From assembly GCA_019022495.1 (NCBI GenBank), contig JAFEKR010000022.1, forward strand, positions 496,001-560,000: a stretch of 64,000 nt of DNA, read 5' to 3'. Shown here one piece after another: positions 33,360-46,469 of this stretch. The notes beneath the pieces were generated by a model. It worked only from the letters and a program-made list of their open reading frames with translations. It searched no databases and had not been told where the DNA came from. The DNA is from Epichloe hybrida. Its lineage: Eukaryota > Ascomycota > Sordariomycetes > Hypocreales > Clavicipitaceae. A program made the translations under genes and the position numbers. Every line of letters starts with the position of its first letter. Position 1 is the first letter of the stretch.

Positions 33360-36300
33360 CCTATCCCTCTATCTAGATAGTTATCTAGTTAGTTAAGATA
33401 AAGCTCTTAAGGGCCTTATTAAGTAATACCTTTATAAAGGCATTAGCTAGGTTATTCTCTTTATTAATCTATTAGATCTCGTAAAGTTCTTAGTGTTTAT
33501 ATAACTATTAAAGGGCTATAATATTAATTATTAGGTGTTTCTCCTTTATTATACTAAGCTTAATAAGGCACTTATATAAGGAGTATAAATCTGTATATAC
33601 AATAACTAGGATCTTTAGGAGCTTTAGTTAGTTAGTAACTAAGTTTAGGGTAGTTATAATTACATAAGCTATATTAACACTAGCTACTATTCTATAGACT
33701 TCTAAGGCAAGCATGCTTTACGTAACTCTCTTGCTCTTTATTAAGCTAAAGTATATAATATTACCTTTAATTATAAACTTACTATTAGTATAGTCTTTAT
33801 TTGCTAGGATAAGTATATATCCTAGTTATAAGGATAGGTCCTAGTTATTAGTAAAGGATTTATTTACAAAGGCAAAGAGCTTTGCCTTCTTAAGGTTAAT
33901 TAGAATAAACATTAGACCTCTCTCTAGGTAATTTATCTGCTACTTTAGGTAGTAATTAAGGGCTTTTATGTCCTCTAGGGTTAGCTCCTAGTATTATATA
34001 GTAATAGATAGGTTAAAGTAAGCCTCTAGTTAGTAAATTAAGGCAATATAAGCGCCTTAGGACCTCTGCTTAACGTATTTATACTTTAAGTTAGTCATTA
34101 GAACTAACTCTAACTTATCACTCTACCCTTTCTACTAGATCTTAATAGTATTATTCTCTAGCAAGATAATACTACTATTAAACATAAGAGGGTAGTCCTA
34201 AGTTAGGAATTACTTTAGCTTTATATTAAAGCTTACTATAGTAAGCTAGGTCTCTTCCTTCTTAGAGAACTTCTTGTCTAAGAGGCTAATTATATTATTA
34301 GTTTGCATTCTAATGTAAGCAAAGTTAGGGCTTTCCTTTATAGTTATAAGTAGGCAGGGATTATATATAGAGGTTTCTATCTAGAGGTTCTCTCTATAAT
34401 ACTTATAATATATAACCCACTAGTGTGTTCCTGCCTTTGCAAGCCTGTAGAGGGGTTTTATAACCCTTAAGATTATACTAGGTAGGTAAAGATACTATAT
34501 CTAAATCAGCAAGCGCGCTAGGATTAGCCGCTCTAGCAATATATAGGCCTGTATATAAGCCTAATAGATATCTCTTAGCTAGATAAGGAATTTCCTTAAT
34601 CTTACTAATAAGGCTATCGTAAGGATAAGACGTTAGCTTGCGCGTTAAATCGTTAGGGCCTATGTGAGAATAGCCTGTTTCCCTTTATCCTCATACCCTT
34701 AGATCATAAGGCATGACTTTTTATAAGGTTTTATTATCTTACCCTTAATCTCATTAATAATTCAGGAATTAAAGATTTGAATTCCACTATGTTCTTCCTT
34801 ATTAAATATAATAAATTTAAACACACCTTGCTTAATTAGAGTATTAATTTCCGCTTTTATTAATAGCTTAAACGGTTTACCTAGGGTCTTAATAATTCCT
34901 TCCTTACGTAGCTTAATTATAAGGGCTAGGTTACTATATTCTTTCGCTAATAGAAAGGTATTAGTACCTTAAGGTATTATAGGAGGGTTCTTCTATAGCC
35001 TTCCGCGTCCTTACTTTAGTAGTATTAGTAGCATTATATTCTTATTATAAGCCTCTTGCCCTTTTTCTCCTTTCTCTTTACTAGGCTTTGCTATTTTCTT
35101 TACACTAGGATTATTATAGTAAGGCTTAATAAATATTAACCTAAAGGTCTTCAGGCCTCTAGGCATATTAAGTATATAGCTTTCTCTAGTAATTACTAGT
35201 AGCTTATATAGACTTGCCTATCCCTTGCCTTCTTACTAGACCTTAACCTTTAATCTAAGCAGTAGGCTAAGGGTCTTTAAGGTATTTAGGCTATTATGTT
35301 TAGTAAGGGCCTTATTAACCTTCTAGATAGCGTGAAGTCTCTTAATCTCTTTAGTAGCCTTCTATACTATAATTATATGCTATATAATATTAGGTAATAG
35401 CAAGGACTTATTTATTATGCGTAAGTAGGCTCTAAAGATAAGGAGGGTTAGGATAAGGCTATTAGGGCCTATAGTGTTATTTAGGGCCTTAATTACTATT
35501 TAAAGGGCAATAGGTTCTAGCGTTATAGGGCATTCGCGTCTAATTATATTATAGGCTCTTTAGAGCGGCCTATAATACCTTTTAACCTTCCCTATACTAT
35601 AGTATACCTTAATAGGGACTTTCTTAATTAAAATTAATATTAAAGCTATGAATTATCTAAATTTATTACTATAGAAGTTTATTCTAGCGTCTGTAATAAT
35701 AAAGTCTAGGGGGCCTAGGTAAGTATTAATCTAGCATATTTAGAGGGCTTCCTAGGTTATTTTTGTAGAGATATTATTAAGGAATTTCACTATATTAAAT
35801 ACTATAGCTATATCTATAGCGTGGAGTGTAGGGTAGTTATTATCTAGGTAGAAGATATTTACTATTACTTTATAATTAAAGCTACACTTATTCTTTAGGA
35901 TAAACTTAAAGCAATTAGGGCTATCTATATGTATTTAGTATTAGTAGTAGATTCTTATTAGCTCCCTAATAGCTTTAATATTAATATTATGCCCTAATCT
36001 ATAGAGAACCTTATATAAACATTAGATTAATAGATATCTAAAGCGGCAATATAATTACTATAGCTCGCCTTCTATAAGGTAGCTCTAAGTAACTGCTTTT
36101 TCTTTCTATATAAGAAGCATCTAGGCGTGGCCCTATTTACGTATAATAGGGACTTTAATATTTCCTTATTATAATATGTTCTTAGAGATATTAAAGTTAA
36201 TCTTTAGATAGTCTATATTATTAAGGGATAAGAGAAATAGAGTGTTTGTAGGGATAACCTAAAAGAGGATATTTCTAAAGGGAGTAGGCATATTAGCTAC

Positions 36301-38650
36301 TCTAAGCATAATAATCAGGTCTCCCGCGCTAAATCTAACTAATGCCTTCTTCTCTATTAATTTATTAAGCTATAATGTGGGCATCTAATGTTATAAAGCA
36401 AGAAATTAAGGGTGCCTTACTGTAGAGAATTTCGCGGCTCCTATATTAGGTATAATCCCTTAGAATATCATATAGGAATAGCGATCTTCTAATATAAACA
36501 TTACTAGGGCTTTGTTCACGAGTTCCTGCTAAAAGGGGTTTTCTTTGCTTAAACTATAATAAGCTGCTTGCCTTATTAGGAATTAAACCGTTCTTTCGCT
36601 ATTAATCTAGGTTCTATAAGTAAAGAAGCTCGTAAGTACTAGCCTATCTGTATCATTAGGGCTATTATTAAATCTAATACTCTTTATATACTAAGCGATT
36701 TTATTATTAATAGGGGTTTAAGACTTATGTTCTCCCTTATACTAAGTAAGGAATAAATAATATAAGTTATTAGCTAGATCTATAAGGTAATGGTTCTTAA
36801 AGCATTAAAATGCCTTCTTATAGTCCTCTTTAGGGTACTTAGATAACTAGTATCCTTTCTTGCTATATATATAGCACTTCTTTATATAAGGAGTACCTTC
36901 TCTTTCTTATAGTTTTAAGGGGTATTAGGTTTCTTTTCTAGTCCTATTATATCTTTGGTTAGTCTAGAATTACTCTAGGGTTATAGCTTTAGTTAGAAAC
37001 TATTAATAGTTTTTCTTCTCTTCCTTAATAAGATAAAGGGTTATTCTAATCTATTTATAGAACTCTTATAGTCTATCTGGCAGATTTATAATTACTCCTC
37101 TGCACTCTAGAATACTATAATAGGCTCTAATAAGTTAATTCTAGAGTGCCCTTTTAGTTTAGCTTACTTTAGGCACTACTTATTATAAGATAGCTAGTCT
37201 TTCTATAAGTTTATTAAAGTATTTAATTATTAACTTAGTTAGGTTATTATTTGCTATTCCTTATAGGGAAGTGTTATTTTACTCTAGTAGATATCTTTGC
37301 TATATATCCTTAGTTTTAAATTATTCTCTTATATAGCTAATAAGCGTAAGGAGATCTTATAGTTATCTAGGTTTAGAGAGGTAGTCTATATAGTATTATA
37401 GTGCTTTGCCTTTAAGCATAACCTTAAAAGTATAACTAGCTTATTTAGGCTAGATATTAAGTAACTTACACTTTCTATAAAATATTTAAAGCTTTAATTT
37501 AAGTATATTATAGTTATTAGCACTATAGAGTTATTCTTTAGGGTATACCTTAGATAGGTTAATAATTTACTTTAGTAAAGGTCTCTAGGTCTATAGGGGT
37601 TCTCTAGGTATTTCCCTTTATATTTATAAAAGGGGTAGTAAGGTCTTTAGGAAGTAAGAGAGCGGCTTTATAGGTAGTACCCTTAGGGCTTATTATTCCC
37701 TCTAATCCTCCTTTTCCTTATATTAGGAAGGAGAAATTATAGCTTTTTAAGCTATGCTAACAGGGGCACTACTAGCCCTAGATAGTATAAGTTACCTTTA
37801 TTAGTAACTCTCCTACTTAGGGGCATTATTAGCAGTATTACTAGGGTAATACTACTAACTTACCTTTAGTAAAGGTATAGGTAAGGGAGTTACCTGTAAA
37901 TGCTTACGAATAGTATCCTTAGGCGGTCTTAACTCTAGGTTAATTAACCTTCCTAGGGGAGATTAGCTAGGCTTTCCTAGAGGGGATTAACTTAGTTTTC
38001 CTAGGGGGGTCTAGCTTATTAATCCTTTTAATAGTAATTATACTAATAAATAGGGTGATAGGGTAGGTTACCTAGTTCTAATATCACTATTATCTAGTAG
38101 ATTATAGAAGAACTTTTTATTTTATAGGTTCTTTTAGAAGCCTATATACTTCTTCCTAGCCTCTTTAATTTCTTTAAGAGTTTAAAATCTAAATTCTTCT
38201 TAGTTTACTACTTCTTTAAGGTTATTTACTATCTTAGTGCCTTTTCTAATAGTTATATACACTTTATTATAAAGGAGATAGTCTTAAAGTCTATTCTATA
38301 AAAGGTCTCTTCCTTCCACGAACTTATCCCTTAATTATTTATAGAAGTTATTACTAAATTTGGAGAATAGTATTCTTTTAAATAACCCTTGCTCCTTATA
38401 TTATTCGGTCTTTATAAGGATATAAAGACTAATTTCCTTAGGTATTCTTATCTCTTTATATTTAAAACTTCCTATTTATTAAAGTAGTTCTTCTATAATG
38501 TATTATTAAAGCCTTATAGAGATATAGGGGTATAGGTTAGTGTAAACAGGGGTTTTTCCTTTATTAAGGTATTTATTATTATCTCCTATTTTAACGCCTT
38601 CTATAGCATTGTTATAGCTATTAGTCTCGCTAGGAACTCTGAATTAACCA
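33360..38650 (-). pseudogene. Element I gag-pol remnant
   Basis: The RNase H terminus near 33410-33520 has the A-N-A-F-I-K pattern of the G family. A gag zinc-knuckle remnant at 36847-36893 reads K-K-C-Y-I-Y-S-K-K-G-Y on the minus strand, almost identical in kind to that of G, with Cys-to-Tyr changes. This places I close to G, although their LTRs differ. Integrase and RT text lies between. All frames are closed by TAA/TAG. Confidence 0.7.
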
Positions 38651-39073
38651 GAGGTCCCAGATAGTCTAGGTGTATCTAATATTATAATTAATTAAGGGAG
38701 GCAGATCTTGTAATGTGAGGAAAAAAATATAACTATGATTATGTAATGTGTTTCGGATGTAAAGGATTGCAAGGCAAGGCGGTTAACTTTAAATACGTAA
38801 TAGAATGTATAATAAAAAAAGACAAGGGGATAGCTTAGCTACTAGCATTAAACCTTTCTTTATTATTTCAAAGTCCGTATAGATATAGATATTAATACTA
38901 AAGTAAGAAGAGAGCTATATTATACCTTTCTGTTAGCATAACTTATTGTTAAACGTAGCCCTCCTATTACATAGGGCAAGTCATTATTAGATAAGCTACC
39001 TCTTCTAATTAACCTTACTAATCTGCGGTATTCAAAGACTACGTGGTTATCTATGAAGGTAACCACTAATTAG

Positions 39074-39380
39074 TGTTAGATTCACAGGGTATTAAATTCA
39101 ATGTAATATAGTTATAAGCCCGAAGAATAGTATTGTCATTAATTATTTATTCTAGGCTGCGTTATCTGTTATTATGATTAATTAAGTTATAGGAAAAGAG
39201 AGGTAAAAAGCTAGAAGTTATAATATATAAAGGGAAAAGGGGTTACGCGTTTATATCCCTATATTTCCTAGCCAATTAACGTACCAGGTTATAGGTCACG
39301 TGTGGGGTCCGCGCGCGGCCCGAGCTTCTGCTGGGTAATTGCGGCTACGACGCGCGATTGATATCACCTTTGTTCCAACA
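39074..39380 (-). repeat. Right LTR of I
   Basis: 307 bp, TGTTAG to CCAACA, preceded by CTAATTAG (39066-39073). The right half keeps GCGCGCGGCC and CTGCTGGG where the left LTR is mutated. Confidence 0.92.
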
Positions 39381-39385
39381 CTTAT

Positions 39386-42300
39386 AGTTAAATTTATGAT
39401 TATCTTTAATTATAAATTTAAATTAACTAGAGGCCTTACTATATATTTAGTAATAGTAGTAGACTTTAGTTAATTTCTTAATTACCTAGTATTTAACTTT
39501 ATAACTAGCTTATTAAAGGATCTTTATAAGTTATTAAATAGAAGGGTAACTAAGTTAATAATATAATTAATAAATATCTCTTTCTAAGAGGTAGAAGGTA
39601 ACTATTTCTTTTACCTCTAGTAACTACTAAGGATAACCCTATTATTATACTATAGGTATAGTCTTATTACCTTAAATAAGTATATTTATAAGGTTATTAA
39701 TCTTAACTTATATTTTATTTATATTAGTAATAGAGAAGAGAAAGGGAGTGGTTATATTAAGGACGTAGAATTTAAGCTCTCTAAGCTCTATAGGTATATA
39801 AAGAATACTATTTATAACTACTAATCTAGCACTAAATATAATAATCTAAGGTTTATAAGGGATTACTTTTAATAAAGGTATTAGTCTTAATAAAGCCTTT
39901 ACTTATGCTTCTCCTACACTTAATTTCCCTATAGCACTAGTATTAGGTATAATGACTTTAAAGACCTCTTTAAAATAGTGTTCTTAAGAGGTATAGTAAA
40001 TTAAACCTTTATTATATTCTTATAGCTTATAGGGCTCTTACTTAAGGAATATATATTAAAAGGCTTAATTATTTAAGGTTATAAGAATATTAGTATTAGT
40101 AATATTATTATTAGTCTATAGTCCTAAGCAGAAGAATTACATAATACTTAGATATACTATTAATAGTAACTTCTTCTCCTTATTATTATTATTATCTTAG
40201 GCCTTTATATAGGCCTTAAGATATAGTTCCTAATTCTAGCTAGAGTTATTATTAGGTTTATTATTACCTTACCCTTTATAGGAGGTAAGGAATACCTAGA
40301 ATCTCTTCTCTATAAGGGCTATATAATATATTTTACTAGCTTACTAGTAGTCTTTCTCTTTCTAGTGTTCTTTAGTAAAGTAATTAGAAAACTAGTAGCT
40401 ACTCTTACTATATATAAAGTAGTGCTTAGGGCTAGGCCTAGGGCTTCTTTTATAATAGCTTTCTTTACTATAGAATTATTATTTATACTAGTAATTAGTA
40501 AATATAGCCTTTAAAGAGTTTTCTTATTACTACTAAAAGAATTGAGTAGTTTTCCTATTTAATTCTATAATAGTAATTACTTTATAAAGGTCTTTAGTAA
40601 GACTCTTAAAGCCTAAGGAGTATATATATTTTACTATCTAATATTTAAATACACTAGCTATAGTATTTAATATTTACTTATAAAGCTTAGTATTTACTAT
40701 ATTAGAAGGATATAGCTCTCTATAGATTTTCTTAAGTATTAATAATATAATCTTAAGGCACTTAAGCTTAGTCTTATTAGGGTTCTTATTAATTATATTC
40801 TTTAATATTATATTACTTTACTTATAGTAGTAGAATTATTAGTTACTTTTTGTTTTAAAGTATTAATAAATATAAGTAATTATCTCTTTATAGAAATAGT
40901 TATTCCTAAAAAGGTAATTAAGGTAATACTATTTAGTATTCCTTATTAATATAATAAGGAAAGCCTTCTAATAATATATTTAAGGGAGGTTAATTCTATT
41001 ATACTTATTTTTAAAGAGCGTAATCTTTAGTATTAAGAAGTTATATAGCTTCTTACTATAGTAGTTACTATTTTTATATATTTTTATAAGTTCTAAGATT
41101 TTCTTTATAATTTACTCTTTAGAAAGGAATTAATATAAAGGTATAATTTATTATAGATAATATTTTATAGGCTATTATAAATAATAATTATTAGAATAAA
41201 GTAATTAATATAATTATAAATATTATAAGGGTTTTTATAAGGGTTAAGGAGGTTATTAGGATTAAGGGAGGTAAAGTTCTAGGGTAAGCTATTAGGAATA
41301 CTAGGGTTAAGGCTTTATAGGTTTAGGTTTAGAAGATTATAATCTCTTTTCTTACTAAGGAGGTATTAATATCTAATAAAGCACTTCTTTAAGTAATACT
41401 AGGATTAGGTATCCTAGGCCTTATTTAATAAGAATACTATTATCTTATAATAAATTATATAGTTCTTTAATAATATTCTTATATACCCTCTTAAAGGTAT
41501 CTTTAGACTAGCCTTTAAAGTCTTCTTAGAATAATTCCTAGAGGTTATTATCCCTCTAACCTTAATACTTACTAAGGTTAATAAATCTTATAATTTAGTT
41601 TTTAAGCTTAGACTATATAGTAGTCTTTAGATTTAGCTTAATAAGCTCCTTCTAATCCTTTATAAGGATTTAAGTAAGCTATTATAGGTATAGTAGTAGT
41701 TTACTTTCTTAGGGTCTTTTTAGAGTAATTATTAGTGCCTTGCTATTACTAGTAGCTCTTTCTCTTATAGAAAGTCTAGATTTAGATTTTACTATTTTCT
41801 AGGGTTTAGGGCTATAAAAGGGACTTATTAAGTTATTATTCTTTTGCTACTAATTAAGCTTATATATTTACCTATTACTATTATTATAATAGTTTTCTTT
41901 TATACTTAAGAAGTGTTATTAATATAATAAGGCTAGGAAAACATAAAAACATAGAAAATTATAAAAATAGGAAAAATAGTAAAAAGGCAGTAAAAGTAAT
42001 AATAAAAATAAATTAAATTAAGGTAAATAAAGTAATAAAAGTGCTAAAAGTAACTAGAAAGTAATAAAAATAATAAGAAAGTAATAGGAATTACTACTTC
42101 TTATCCTATATAAATAAAGAAAGGGAGGTAATCTCTTTTACTAATAAGTATAGGGTAAATAGCACTAAGAGTAAAGAGGGTAAGAAATAAGTAGTAAATA
42201 CTTATAAAGAAATTAAAGGTATATAAGAAGAAGGTAATATATTAAGAGGAGTTATAAGTAATTTAGCTAGCTTAGCTAAGGTTATTTAATATTAGGTTTA

Positions 42301-42626
42301 AAATAAATACCTTATAGTAATAGATTTAGTTAGTTAGTTAGTTTTCTTATAATAAATAATAGAATTAATAATTAATAATAATATCCTAGATAAATATAAT
42401 AAAGTTATATCCTATAAGCCTAAGGGTTAATAGATTAATTCCTTAGAAGCCTAATAAGCCTATTACTAGAATTTTAGTCTTTTCCTTTAGTATACTTATG
42501 TAATTATACCTCTTTACTATAATAATTATTATAGTATAATAAGGGGTAGTAACTATAGTATTTATAAAAATATCTTTTCTTATAATACCTAACTTATTTA
42601 TAGTTATAAAGTTAACTACTAATTAG
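39386..42626 (-). pseudogene. Element B integrase, protease, gag and leader remnant
   Basis: Continuation of B after I, co-linear with C 61680-64000 and then with A 1-858. By analogy with D and G it covers the 5' half of the element. Heavily RIP-altered; no motif could be read with confidence. The CTAATTAG motif (42619-42626) abuts the right LTR. Confidence 0.6.
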
Positions 42627-42882
42627 TGTTAGTTACACTAAGGTGCTTATATAAGTAATAATTTTATATAATTAAAGTTAATAATAAATAGATTACTAGC
42701 TAGGAAAAAGGGAGAAAAGAGGGAAAGTCTAGATACTAGGAAAGTAAGTGAAACCCGAAAGTAAGGCGGAAAAGGGGGTGGCAACTTAGTGTAGCTAATT
42801 ATAATATGTGCATCGCGCCGGACCTACAATTAGTCTGGTCTTTAGCCACGATTGAGCCAATGAAGATCCGGAGGATCCAACA
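42627..42882 (-). repeat. Right LTR of B
   Basis: 256 bp, TGTTAG to CCAACA; the outer right part retains CATCGCGCCGGACC. Confidence 0.9.
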
Positions 42883-42887
42883 GCACT

Positions 42888-45800
42888 GCTAAATATTATA
42901 TTTACTATAATAAGTATATGTTTAGTAACTATAAGGAATTTGCTAACCCTATCCTAATAAATAAAGTAAGAGAAGGTGCCTACGCACTTAGTAGTAAAAG
43001 TATCCTGCTAATAATATAGTAAGTAAAAAACACTAAGCTAATTTACCTTAAGTAAGTTCTTTATGTACTAAGTCTACTAGTTAATTTACTCTCTCTTAGG
43101 GTATTTATAAAATAACCTAGATTTATATACCTCTAGACTTGTAATAATGCGAAGGTTAGGTATAATAATAGCCTAGTAATCTGTGGCATAACCTATAGTT
43201 ACTTTAGGTATTTAGATTACTCTTATGCTAAAACTATGTATTATAAGGACACGCTAGAAGTCTTTAATAACCTAATAGTATTTATTACCTTATATACTAC
43301 TAAAACTATCTTATTATAAGTCTTTTACCTTAGAATAGGCTAACTATATTAAGCTAGCTAGTAACCTTAGGATCTAGATTATAAATAAATAAGCTAGACT
43401 ATATAAGGCATATACTATAGGTAAGGGGAAAGCATAAAATACCTAAGCTATATTATATAAAGCACTTAATTATAGCTAAAGGTAAATAGTAGATTTAGGA
43501 GGACTTATTAAGCCCTAAATGCCTATAGGTAAAGAATATTACTTACTAATTATTAATAACCTAATAAAGAAGCCTAGAATATACTTACTACAAGAAAAGT
43601 TATAAGTAGTAGCCTATATTTAAGCTAATATAGCTATAGTAAAAGCATAAACCTCTAGTTAAATTTAGTAGTATAAGCTAGATAATAAAGAAGAGTTTAA
43701 AAATATAGTGTTACTAAACTTCTTTAAGTAAAAAGGTATTATACCTAAGTAAACTATAGTATATTAGCTAAACTAGAATCTAATAGAATACATATACCTT
43801 ACTATTTAGAATTAGGTATAAGTAATGTTCTTTAATAGTAAGCTTCTAAAGGAACTCTAAGGGGAAATCTTATAAGTAATAGTATATACCTAGGAATAGT
43901 CTCCCTATAGTGCTTTAAATAAAATAACTCTATATAAAGCATAGTTAGAAATAAAGCTATATATAAGATACTTACGCTACCTTAGGTATTATATATATAA
44001 GCTAGTCCTAAAGGCTAAGTATTTAAAGAAGCTTAATAATAGGATATATTTATATTTTCTTATAGGCTATAAAGCTAATAATATCTATTAACTATAGAAT
44101 CTAATTACTAGCCTAGTAAAAAGGGTAAAAGAGGTTACCTTTAATAAATAAATATAAATTAATTCTAAGGTAAACTTTAAACTCCCTTAATAAAGCGCTA
44201 ATCTTCTAGTATTACCTTATATAAAGGAAATACTACTACTAGATTAACTTAACTTATTTTTATAACTTAATCCTCTAGAACTATTAATAGTTAAGAAGCT
44301 TACTAATTAGGTTTAGGAGGGAATATAAGTAGTAGTAAATAATAACCCTAATTAGTAAATAAATAAAGTAGCTAAGTAAGTAAGGTTCTAGGAGGGGATT
44401 AAGGTAATTAACTACCTATTAGGAAATCTTAACTATTTACTAGAAAATCTATTAATATACTACTTAACCTTAAAAATCCTTAAAATTAGGAAATAAAAGC
44501 ACCTTAAACTTAAAGTAAATTACCTTAAACTTAGGGTATAAGAATTTACTTTTCTTAATAAATTCTAGGGAATACTAATAGCTTGAAATAATATTATATT
44601 ACTCCTAGTAATATACCTAATTACTTTAAATAAGTTACTTAAAGAAAATAAACTAAAGTCTTATAAGAAAGCTTAGTAGTTAGGAAACTAGTTAAAATAA
44701 AAAAGGGCTATAGAAGAGAAATATAATACTTTAATTAAAAATAATACCTTTAAAGTAATTAATATTAATAATACCTAGTATATTCTATTAGGGAAATAAG
44801 TCTTTAAAGCTAAGCTTAGCCTCTTTAGTAATATTAAATAGTATAAGGCTTACTAGGTTATAAGAGGTTTTAAATAAGAATATAGTATTAACTATAATAA
44901 GACCTTTACTTTAGTAGTTAGGTAAAAGATATACTAACTACTATTTACACTAGTAGCTATACTAAACTAGGAAATTAAATAAATAAATATAAAGATAGTA
45001 TTCCTTTATAGTATAGTAAAGGAAACTATTTATATAAAGCTACCTAAAGGGTTTAAATAAAAGGGAAAGGTTTATAAGCTTTTAAAAGCCCTTTATAGCC
45101 TTAAGTAAGCCTTATAAGTGTAATTTAAAATACTCTTTATAAAGCTTATTACTATAGAATTTACTTAGTTAAAATTTAATAAGGCTATTTTTTATAAGGA
45201 TAATATAATTATTACTATTTATATAAATAATATACTATTCTTTAGGCCTAATATTACTATAATTAAGGAAGTTAAGGTAAAACTAGTAAAGAAGTTTAAG
45301 ATAACTAACCTAGGCCTAGTATACTACTTCCTAGGCATAGTAATTACTTAAGATTAGAAAAAGAAGACTATCTCTTTCTTATAATAACTATACCTAGAAA
45401 GATTACTAAGATAACTAAATATAGAAAATACTAAAATATAAAATATACTTATAAATACCTTAGAGATATTAGAGCCTTATATAAAGGGGGAAGAGTGCTA
45501 TAAAGATAATTAATTACTATTTTAGTATATTCTTAGAATATTAATATTTATAATAATTAGAACTTAGATTAATTTACTATACCTAGTAGCTAAGCTAAGT
45601 AAATTTATAACTAACCTAGTAGTAAGATACTTATTAGTAGTAAAACATATACTATAATATATTAGGTTTATAGTAAATCTAGTGCTTTTCTTTAACAGAA
45701 TATAAAATAATAAGATTATAGGCTACTTAGACACTAAGTAAGCACATAATAAGAGTAACTTTAAGTTTATTAATTACTATATCTTCTTACTAGCTAAAGC

Positions 45801-46321
45801 TATAATTAGCTAGAAAAGTAAGAAATAAAGTATAGTTATAATATTAAGTACTAAAGCTAAGTATATTAGTCTCTTTAGCACTAGCCTTAAAGTAATATAT
45901 CTAGAAGGATTAATAAGTAAGATTTATAAGAAGTAAGTACCTTTATAGCTATATATAAATAACACTAGCGCTTAAATAATCTTAAATAATACAAAATTTT
46001 ATAAATAAATAAAGCATATTTAAATCTAATACTATAAGATTTATAAATTAATTTGAAAAGAGATTATTAAAGTAAACTAAATCTTATAAATAAAGAATCT
46101 AGTAAACTTAGGAACTAAAGCCTTAGTAAGGCCTAAACTAGAGAAGTAAATAAAGGTAATTAGCTTTTAAAGGAAGAAGTAAAGGAATAAGGTAATTATA
46201 AGTACTATATTAGAAATTACTATAAGGCTACTACTCTTTTTCCTATAGGGTTTTAATAAGGGTAGTAAAAAAGAATTATTTACTAAGTCTAGCATTATTA
46301 TAACTCTTACTTAAGAAGGGG
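42888..46321 (+). pseudogene. Element H protease-integrase-RT-RNase H remnant
   Basis: After B, H resumes with a pre-integrase stretch (about 43050-43130), then the integrase C-terminal half (about 43740-44070; words A-L-N-K-I-T-L-Y-K-A for the ALNNKTPYEA region, and F-L-I-G-Y). RT follows at about 44700-45360: V-I-R-G-F-K, K-L-P-K-G-F-K, V-Y-K-L-L-K-A-L-Y-S-L-K, I-Y-I-N-N-I-L for the YVDDIL active site (Asp to Asn), then G-L-V-Y-Y-F-L-G-I. RNase H is at about 45690-46140 (S-T-K-A-K-Y-I-S-L, H-K-x-I-K-H-I). The catalytic losses are G-to-A changes. A purine run AAGAAGGGG (46313-46321) precedes the 3' LTR. Confidence 0.85.
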
Positions 46322-46464
46322 TATTAGATTTCACAGCTAATTAGGACTACTTTAGCTAGATTATATAGTAAAGTATATATTAGGGCTAGTACTGCCTATA
46401 ACCTGTACTTATGTAACTTGTACTTTACATGCAATATAAGCAGTCATATCATACAATTCTGACA
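46322..46464 (+). repeat. 3' LTR of H
   Basis: 143 bp, TATTAG (from TGTTGG) to CTGACA. The outer end is unmutated, the inner start lost its TG to RIP. Confidence 0.92.
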
Positions 46465-46469
46465 GCACC

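Larger units (their letters stand above)
32580..39380 (-). mobile_element. Copia-type LTR retrotransposon I, full length, innermost insertion
   Basis: 6801 bp with 307-bp LTRs and CTTAT duplications (32575-32579 and 39381-39385), inside the integrase region of B. Minus strand: RNase H near 33400-33560, RT and integrase rightward, gag at about 36700-38100, leader next to the right LTR. It is the youngest of four levels (island, H, B, I) yet also RIP-mutated, so RIP acted after the last insertion. Confidence 0.92.
29334..42882 (-). mobile_element. Copia-type LTR retrotransposon copy B (family ABC), host of I
   Basis: 256-bp LTRs at 29334-29589 and 42627-42882 with GCACT duplications (29329-29333 and 42883-42887). 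Minus strand, inserted in the gag/protease region of H. Without I it is about 6.7 kb. It aligns by eye over its length with C (58409-64000) and at its right end with A (1-1118). RIP-degraded. Confidence 0.9.
20841..46464 (+). mobile_element. Copia-type LTR retrotransposon H, host of G, B and I
   Basis: Identical-length 143-bp LTRs (20841-20983 and 46322-46464) and a GCACC duplication (20836-20840 and 46465-46469) define the ends. H's own sequence is 20841-21049, 27422-29333 and 42888-46464, about 5.7 kb; G and B with its nested I make up the remainder. gag lies before B, integrase, RT and RNase H after it, all on the plus strand. RIP has closed every frame. This insertion split the gene island; its outer LTR halves are almost unmutated. 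Confidence 0.92.

Noticed and set aside
46429..46469. ATG in the H 3' LTR as the start of a 132-codon gene
   Set aside because: The first 12 codons are LTR sequence; any native frame must start upstream of 20840.
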